From Paracentrotus lividus (taxonomy: Eukaryota; Echinodermata; Echinoidea; Camarodonta; Echinidae), in contig CALNVZ010001863.1 in the NCBI GenBank assembly GCA_940671915.1, forward strand, positions 285,244-349,243: 64,000 bases of DNA. The letters run 5' to 3'. Under the pieces are notes generated by a model. The model did no database searches. It had not been told where the DNA came from and was given only the letters and a program-made list of their open reading frames with translations. The translations under genes and the position numbers were made by a program. Within the stretch, counting starts at the first letter, position 1, and the number at the start of each line of letters is the position of its first letter. Shown piece by piece: positions 56,303 to 64,000 of the stretch.

Positions 56303-56689
56303 TCAATTAAGTATGTGATGCACATGATCGCAAGGGGGGTTCGAGTTCCATTGAGCCCCCTTACTTCAACCCGTGCCTCGCAGAAAGCCCAAGGCCAAGG
56401 GATTAAAAAAAAAAACAACAATAACAACAACACCACCTAGAATTAGATTACAAGCTCTGCTCTGTCGATTGTGGTCCAAACATCAAGCAAAAAGTATAAA
56501 GAGTGACCTTCCCAGACGTAAAAAGACATAGATCTAGCTCCATGATGAAGAAAAAAAATTGATGGGTAGGCCCTAGTTTATGCAAGTAGTGAGCCCTGTT
56601 TATCAAGCTAGGCCTAGATCTATAACAAGTTCGATCTATTCTCAAATCATTCCATGATTTGTCTGTTTCCAAAAGTCGGATTAGATCTC

Positions 56690-56810
56690 TACATCTAGAT
56701 CTAATTTAGTTAGATCTAGGGCCTAGAGTCTAGAGATAGATCGAGAGATAAATTCTATATTTCTATCTAGTCTAACTCGATCTCGATCTAGACTCGAGCG
56801 AGTCGGGACT
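56690..56810. repeat. AGATCT/CTAGA-rich simple sequence
   Basis: TCTAGATCTAATTTAGTTAG and variants of TAGATCTAG and GATCGAGA recur for about 120 bases, giving overlapping short palindromes. Confidence 0.6.
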
Positions 56811-57955
56811 CTGGTCGGTCGATGAAATGACGACTTTGGACTAATTTGGACGGATTAGAATCAGACTTCAGCTTTGACACAATTAGACAATATGAATAGG
56901 CCTAAAAGAAGAAGGGCTTACTAAATAAGAGTAGGGTAGGGTTTAATTCTCCGTGAAAAAAAAAAAATGACAGGGACTAGGCCTACCCAGCGAAAGTTCA
57001 GGCACGATCAGACAGCAGCGCCGACTGGGGCAGGTCGGTCTAGAAATTTATCTTCCCAAGATAGCATGCAAAAGGTCAGTGTACCGGTACGTGCAGAGTC
57101 TTCACGTAAATATAGCGCCCGACGATGGAAAATGTAATCTTGGTTCTAAAGTAGATTTTTACATTTAAGTTCATTCATACTTTTCTGCACCCATCCAAAA
57201 TATGGAAGAAATTATTGCAGATCATATACAAATGGGAGCAATATATTTATAACTAATTTCATATTCGAAATTTAAATCATAATTACAGCGGTACTCACCC
57301 TCTAACTTTCCAGCAAAAATAATCTCATTTTGTGCGGGTGACGTCATTTTAATAATCAATTAGCCGGAAGTGACGAAAAAGGTCAAATAGATAAGTCGGA
57401 GAAAACTAAATATTCATAAGGCATGGTCCAATCAAAGTTTGTATTTTGTGAGTACGCACAAGGGAAAATGAATAATGAATATCAATGGGGGCTTATAGAA
57501 AATTGAAATGTCACAAAAGGGGCGAGGCCTAATCGAGTTATGATGACGTAACATGAATGCGCCTGCTGTAGCTAATATGCAAATGAGAAAATCCGCGGGT
57601 GCCACCTTGTCGCCTATCAGTTGTAGGTATGTCTATGCGATTTACAAAGTGCGCGCAAAACGCTCGCGCAGGCGCTTACGCGCGGAAAATTTCGAAATTC
57701 TTAAAATGACCTGAAATATACTTTGCATGATTATTGGGTGATTTTGAGCATTTTGAAATTTTGACGAACCAGTTTTTGAGATTTTTCAACCTGTTAAAAG
57801 CATTTCTCAAATGGGCTGTCAAATTATTTTTGTTAGGAATAAGATGCTCTTTAATTTGAAACTAGTCACGATTTATTTGGCGAAATTTTTTGACGCCAAC
57901 GCTTATGGACTTCTAAAAAAAAGAAAAAAAAAAAAAGCATTTGCAATGGCTTTGC

Positions 57956-59480
57956 AACGATCGTCTGCGTTCGTGGAGCGGGGGTGGGGCGGGGATGGCC
58001 GCACCCTTTCCGTGAACACCGGGGGGGGGGGCTTTTCTCGAAAGGGTGGGTTGAGGGAGGGGAGTAATATTAACGCACCCATTCGGGAACACCGGGGGGG
58101 GGGCTATTCGAAAGGCTGTGTTTAGTATTTTTCTAACCAGTCGTTTTATGAAAATTATTCATTAAATAATATACAATTAATATTAATAGATTATAATAGG
58201 GAGAAATAGAGGCAGAGCTTGCATTTTTGAGTTGTTGATATTGAATTTCATAATTTTAGAACCCCCCCCCCCAAGCGGGTATAGCCCGATAGTCGCCGAG
58301 CCGCGCTGCGGGTCCGTATTCCGCCGGGGGGGGGGGGGTAGTGTTCGTTATTCCGAAGGTTCGTTATTCCTAAAATAGAAAAAAGGTTCGTTATTTCGAA
58401 AATAGAACAAGGTTTGTTTTTCCGAAAATAGAATAAGGTTTGGTTTTCCGATAATAGAATAAGGTTCGTTATTCCGAAAATAGAAAAAGGTTCGTTATTC
58501 CGAAAATCGAGCTATTACTACCAAAGTGAATGGATTAAGAAAGTTGGGGACTGTGTTTTGGTCACCCATGAATAACCTCAAGGTAAGGGGGCCGGGGGGG
58601 GGGTGTCATTATTTAACAGCATCTGCTGTTAAATTTTGATTTTCGGAGAATTTATTTCACAAAATTATCAACGGCGTCTTCTAATGATAAACAATTAGTT
58701 TCGCTTCTAAAGTCGGGCCGTTTAACAGTCCATAACTAGATAATTTCTTCCGCAATTGTTTTCGGTCTGTCTTTATTTAATGAAAAATTATTTCAGCGAC
58801 GAATTCTTCGGGTAAAGAATAAGTTTCATTTCTAAAGTTGGTCCGTTATCACTCAATAACTAAATAATTTATTTCGCAATTGTATCCGTTCGTTATTTCG
58901 TGTGGGGGGGGGGCTGAAGGCGCTTAAAATCACGAATGTATGGCAGGCGCGGAATCCAGGATTTTCCAGACGGGGGGGGGGCGCAACTTAAAAAAAAAAC
59001 CTTGCGAGCGGAGCGAGGAAACGAGCGCGAATCGCGAGTTTAAAACACTCCCCGATATATAGGCCTATACTGTGCTAAAACGGTTAATTTAAACAATTTT
59101 ATTTGTACCCCTATGAAAACAAAATAATAATATATATATGTAAAAAAAAAATTGAATATTTTAAACAAAACTTTAGTGGTTTTAATATGTATTTTAAATT
59201 GCCACCATGAATACGATTATTGCCCCATTAGAATAACATGAGACGTTGCGAGTGCAAATTTTTCCATTTAATTACCTGGAAGAACGGCATGTTATAGCCA
59301 TGTTGTTATGCCACAGGCGGTAGAACGAACTTGAAAGGGCTTGCAACGATCGTCTGCGTACCCTTTCGTGAACACCGGGGGGGGGGGGCTTTTCTCGAAA
59401 GGCTGTGTTTAGTAGTTTTCTGAACCAGTGGTTTTTATGAAAATTATTCATTAAATAATAATATAATATTAATAGATCTA
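57956..59480. repeat. Duplicated segment with G-runs
   Basis: GCAACGATCGTCTGCGT and CGTGAACACCGGGGGGGG followed by CTTTTCTCGAAAGG occur near 57955-58047 and again near 59346-59402. The following AAATTATTCATTAAATAAT is also shared (58151 and 59440). Two copies lie about 1.3 kb apart with a diverged interior. Confidence 0.65.
58345..58505. repeat. Tandem repeat, about 27-bp unit
   Basis: There are six or seven imperfect copies of GGTTCGTTATTCCGAAAATA, each ending GAA or GAATAA. The unit contains TTCG/CGAA pairs and can form short hairpins. Confidence 0.85.
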
Positions 59481-59623
59481 TATAAGAATACTCAAAAGCT
59501 TGGCGGGGGTCGTCCATAGACTTTGCGCGGGAGGGCCAACTAGGGTGCATCGATCTCCTCCTTGGATTCGCTTCGCCGAGGGCCCCCGCTTTAACCCACG
59601 GGTCGGGTCGGCCGCCCATCACC

Positions 59624-59857
59624 GTGTCGTCGCATTCTCAGCCCACGAAGACGTCGGACGTGCAGGTGATCCTCGATTTCCTCGACGAAAAATCCCCGTT
59701 GACTTGTGTGTTGGAGTCCGACGTCGAACGAAACAGACGACAATTAGAGCGTGACGTCATCTTGAACCGAACTGGCGTCTACGGTACCCAACCATCACCT
59801 CCTCATGACTCTTGCCCACACAACATCGCCCTGCATGTACGCATCATGTCCTACTGA
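59624..59857 (+). other. Unrecognised open frame in a GC- and CpG-rich patch
   Basis: This frame of 78 codons is opened by GTG, with no ATG and no splice sites that I trust. It reads SDVQVILDFLDEKSPLTCVL then ESDVERNRRQLERDVILNRT, plausibly helical, and ends in a Pro/His-rich stretch. The region (59490-59960) has more CpG than its surroundings. It could be an exon, a fragment of a mobile-element protein, or chance. Confidence 0.2.
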
Positions 59858-60879
59858 CATCATCGGTGTATTTTCTGTTGACACGGCAGCGCCGAACGTA
59901 CGATGCCGAGTTATCTTAGGTCGATTTTGAAACTGAGGAGGATCGAGACGATTTGTTTCTCGAGTCGATTTCTGTCATGTACGCGTTGTAAAAAAAAATG
60001 CACTTAAAAAGTGGATTAGACGCAAAATAAACATCGTAAAGTCATGTCCATCTACTATCTTTGCAAAAACAGTCATCAGGTATCAATCTTTATGTTTGAT
60101 ATTTAAAAATAGAAATTTACATGAATTCGGCGATCCTCCATACATAGTCGTATTGGATTGAACGTGACTGAATGAGCTGAGCTGAGTGAGCTGAGCAATA
60201 AGCTGAGCTGGATGGTGTTGCGTGACAGCACGGGGTATATCAATTCAGTATTCCGTTACCTTTGGCTTATTTGTGTTAAATTTATTTCTTTCTTCTGAAA
60301 TGATTTGTCGTATATTTCTATGTAGTAATACCTCACAGGATATAGGTTTTGAATAAATTTAGAATCACTACCATCAGAAAAACTAAAATAAAAATATAAT
60401 TAATTCTTCCCTTTTCCACGATCGAGGATCCCATCAAATTTTGACTTGCAAATCAAGTCTTGAGATTTTTGTTTGTTATGGTTTGATTTTCATTCAGTTG
60501 AAATTTTTTCTCCATACAAATAGTAAAAGCAAAATGTAGTGGTGATATGGGGAAGGGGCAGATCGACCGTTACGCCAAGGGTACGCAAAAAAAAAATTAT
60601 GTCCCATCCTTTTGCCCCCAAAATTTCTTTTGTTTGTGTTGCATGACGTTGGGTGAACTGCTTGATTAGTTTGATTTTCATTCAGTTGAATTGATTTATT
60701 TCTTCATTCATGTGGTAGCTAAGCTAAAAATAGCTCGGGCAGCAGAAGAGTGATCAAAACTTAATGCCTGCCCCAGTGGCAAACCTCTAGGTTACGCCAA
60801 GTGCACGCAGAAAAAAAATTACGTACACCCCCTCCCAAGGGGCAAACCTCTAGGTTACGCTAAGCCCTTACAAAAATAT

Positions 60880-61435
60880 CGTGTGGTACCACACAACGGT
60901 ACCATACAAAATACCACAGGATTTTCCTATGGTTTTTTGGCACAAATACCACAATAAATACCATACAGGAGTACCATACAGCCAATCCATAGGTTCCATG
61001 GTTTTTGGCAACAAATACCACAGGATTCCTATGGTTTCGGCCACACTACCACATAAAATACTACAGGGTGACCTGAGCGGCAATAATTACCAATAGGGTT
61101 TCTTATGGTTTTTTTGGCACAAATACCACAGGAATTTTCCTATGGGTGTTTTTTTTTTGGCACAATACCACATTCAAATACCATACAGGGAGTACCATAC
61201 AGCCAAATACCTAGGGTTTCCTATGGTTTTTTGGGCAACCAAATACCACAGATTTCCTATGGTTTTGGCAACACATAAATACCATAGGATTTCCTTGGTA
61301 TTCGGCCAAATAACCATACAGAAGTTACCAGTACAGCAGTAACCATACAGCAAAAATAGTACCCCACAGCCATGGATTACTAAAGTATGGCGCAAATCAA
61401 TACCACACAGTAAATTTTGTACCGGAGGATTACCA
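60880..61435. repeat. Degenerate satellite of ACCATAGG/CCTATGGT palindromes
   Basis: Phrases such as AAATACCACAGGATTTCCTA, GGTTTTTTGGCAACAAATAC and AGTACCATACAGCCAA recur with spacings of about 30-90 bases. Many copies are self-complementary (CCATAGG with CCTATGG). The long frames on both strands (repeats of WYL on minus, KYH on plus) are repeat translations. Confidence 0.8.
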
Positions 61436-64000
61436 CATAGCGCGTCTCAACGACCGACACCACTACGACTGTTAACACAGGGATACACAAGCCGTTTTTC
61501 ACCTGCGCCTAGCTAGCAGTACAACGAAGATGCCATACAACTGGTATATATATTCCACTTAATCTAGCAAAATATTTTGGCGTCAAACAGTTAGTTATTT
61601 TCTATATTTCTTGATAATAATTGCAAATGTCAAAACTTATCGCTCTTGATTTGTTTATCTTTGTGTTTAGGATAATTATATTTCCCTCAACAAGAAACAT
61701 ATTAAATATTTGCAGTAGTACTACTAGTTAAATGAAACCTGGTAAAGTTTCACAAAAGTGACTAATCTGTGCATCACAAAACTTGTATGCCAAACATGAG
61801 CGTCACTATTACCCATGTTACCTACATGAGATACCACAGGAACCATAACGATTTAACTACCATACTTTCAGCAGATAATCTACATAATCCACTTTTTGAT
61901 CATATGCCCGTTTGGTTTCAATCTTCTGTGTATGTTGCCTATCATCAGTATGTCCTCAATATTACCATTTGGTTCTATTAATTCCATTTCTTCTATATAT
62001 TTTTGTCGGACTTGTTCAACACTTGGTCAATTCCTGTAAGTATTCTATCCTTTAGAAAAATTTCCTTTGCATATCCCCACATCGGTATGGTATTTTGGTC
62101 CCGGCTCGATTCTCCCGGGTGGGCGGGGGCGTCGATCGAGTTCCCCCCCCTCCCTCGTGTTTGTTTCTGGAAGGATCGTCCACCTCGATTCTTCAGAGCC
62201 TTAACTACAATATATGTAACATTTATAATGAGAGGGCACGTGTTGCGTAATGTACCAAGTTCAGGTCATTAAAAGCAAAAATTTTCGGGTCGCAGCTTCG
62301 ACTTGCAACACCCCCCCCCCCGCCCGACATAATTATAATTAAATACTCTTTCTTCAGGTCCCTATATTCATTTATTCTTTTATTTGTTACAAACGTGTAT
62401 CTATTGTGGCATATAATTTATCCCCTCAAAATTGGCTGGCAATCAGGGGGACGATGTTCCCTTGATTTTTAAAAGCTTCACATTTTGTTTTTTTATTTGT
62501 CTAAGTGATTTTGAATACATTTCTGCCTTTGCCCACTTGTCCCAGATGTGATGGTACTTAAACTTTTACAACTTCATTTAAAATATTTGTTTCAAGTTCC
62601 GGTATCGTCCTCATAGAAAGCAACCAATTCAGGGATTCAAGGGTATTACAACATAATCTATTTTTATAACGCTTTTGATTAATGAGATTTTCACTCTTGC
62701 GCTTCGGATTTGGTTTTTTCTTTAGGGTAGTGTTATCAGCTAGTGAAAATGATTATGTTATTATTAAGCAATTTACAGCTCGTGTTCGCGCTCCAAAACT
62801 AACAATACAATGATTTAACGATTTTACTTATGGTCTTCAGGTCGATTAATGTATTTGTGAAATATGTTTTATTTGTTCGCAACTTTTATATTCCTTAACA
62901 TTGTCTTATAGTTTGTTTTATTATATAGGTTAAAATAGATTTATCTATTTCGAGTGTGTTGGGTATTACAATATTTAGGACGCCTTTATTTCCGTTGAGT
63001 CGTGATATAGTTTCTTCCCCGTGCCGTTTTTGGAGTGTAGCAGATTTTAAGTGTCCAATGTCATGGTTGGGGTGTGCAATGGCGGGGAACGTTAAACTGC
63101 CAAATTTAGGTACGAAATCGACAATAATTGTCACAATCAAACATCTCTAGTTTATTAGTGGTAGTCAGCACGTATTAAGTTCTATTTATTGAGTAGGATT
63201 GTAAGGGAGATGATTAACGTATGTTTTGGCCATGTATAGGGTTGTCTCATAAGATTACAGCAGATGATACTGGAAAATGATTTAAAAGTTCACATTTTAC
63301 TTCGCGATTGATTTTTAAATCTTTTTACAAATGTGAGTCTTTGGCATGTTGGTTAGATAAGGCTTCTTTGTTCTATTAATATTAAACTTTGCTACACACA
63401 ATTACGTCTCTTCCTAACCGCGCTACAGGGTGTCAACAAGGAGAAAATTTAATAGTGCAAAAAGGGCATAAATCCTATCTTTCACACTTGGATTACAATA
63501 ATATTCATTGCAAGAAATTTGTTTCCACTTAATTTTGTATCTACATGCATGCAAAGAAAATGGCGAAAAAGCACAATTATTGTTATAAGATTGCATGTGA
63601 CAATTTTCGATGCCTCCAATGCATTGTCTATGAGGATACGTGCATTAAGTTTGTTTTAATAGATTAATTAATTGATTAAATAACTTTTGAAAAATCTACT
63701 TTGTATCTGTCTAGAACCAGATAAATTCCAAAGAGAATGATATATCACTCAACCCATAAGACCAATAGACTGGAAAGATATAATGCAACAAAGAATAAAA
63801 AAAGTAACAAAAATGGGAATTCCCTATGCTTCAACACGTGCCTCGACCGTAGGATCCTCCACACCTGACCCTACCCCACTCAAATTATATTTGTATTAGC
63901 ATAGCATAGTATGAGCATAACAAAGTTGAAACTTCACAGACATATAGCCTGATAATTTATCTACAATGTGAGTTATTGCACAACTCATGGTTGTACATCA
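61436..64000. other. No gene seen
   Basis: This is AT-rich sequence with C-runs near 62143-62152 and 62311-62322. No exon of the DEATH-ankyrin-ZU5-UPA gene, no RNA gene and no clear transposon terminus could be identified here. Confidence 0.5.

Noticed and set aside
60868-61395. Trp/Tyr/Leu-rich and Lys/Tyr/His-rich frames on both strands
   Set aside because: They are translations of a palindromic satellite.
1-64000. CRISPR arrays, bacterial operons or phage-type systems
   Set aside because: Tandem repeats here lack regular unique spacers, and the coding content is eukaryotic (introns, LINEs, DEATH/ZU5 domains).

Overview
The window is animal nuclear DNA, most likely from a marine invertebrate deuterostome, and I think an echinoderm. 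Genes are split by GT..AG introns, base composition is AT-rich, and most of the sequence is transposable-element debris: CR1-like non-LTR retrotransposons, a tRNA-headed SINE and many fold-back DNA transposons. One LINE has an N-terminal signal peptide followed by a 2A-like peptide, an arrangement known from echinoderm LINEs. There is no bacterial-style gene organisation and no CRISPR array. The species cannot be fixed from this sequence.

Host gene (about 13.7-37.7 kb, plus strand). I could assemble one gene from exons whose splice phases all agree: a DEATH domain (13737-14092), a small linker exon (15126-15159), an exon cut by an assembly gap (to 16322), two ankyrin-repeat exons (17853-18068 and 20433-20599), a 35-bp micro-exon (21318-21352), two duplicated ZU5 exons (22103-22336, which lacks 28 internal codons, and 27872-28189, which is full), an exon carrying the end of ZU5 and the start of UPA (29617-29840), and a further UPA exon (37603-37743). 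The product would be a DEATH-ankyrin-ZU5-UPA protein, built from the same modules as UNC5, ankyrin and PIDD1 but in a different order. The 5' exons and the rest of UPA were not found. They may lie outside the window.

0-13.6 kb: LINE graveyard. A minus-strand CR1-like LINE (1-2318) abuts a plus-strand LINE (2319-10290). The plus-strand LINE is broken by a 208-N gap with an inverted segment beside it, a 629-bp element flanked by TTAA, and a 3.6-kb element with very long inverted repeats flanked by TAT. Removing either insertion restores the LINE reading frame across its site. Low-complexity G/T repeats, twin fold-back MITEs and minus-strand LINE fragments follow, up to the DEATH exon.

14-37 kb: introns of the host gene. 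They are filled with fold-back elements, tRNA-like sequences, a tRNA-derived SINE, a LINE 3' end, a pair of inverted arms about 12 kb apart that enclose three exons, and a 1.2-kb direct repeat.

38-49 kb: nested DNA transposons. A family with termini like CCCCGTCACACTGA is duplicated; one copy carries a hAT-like element, which itself carries a TA-flanked element. Another inverted-repeat element carries a purine-rich minisatellite. A decayed DDE_Tnp_4-type transposase lies at about 45.1-45.7 kb, and a nested pair of elements at 47.6-49.05 kb carries palindromic repeats.

49-64 kb: mostly unannotated AT-rich sequence, plus the 2A-bearing LINE (about 51.9-55.8 kb, minus strand; ORF start and endonuclease intact, RT frameshifted) and several satellite-like arrays near 58 and 61 kb. 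Exon and element ends come from reading splice consensus and repeats by eye. Fold-back element ends may be off by several bases.
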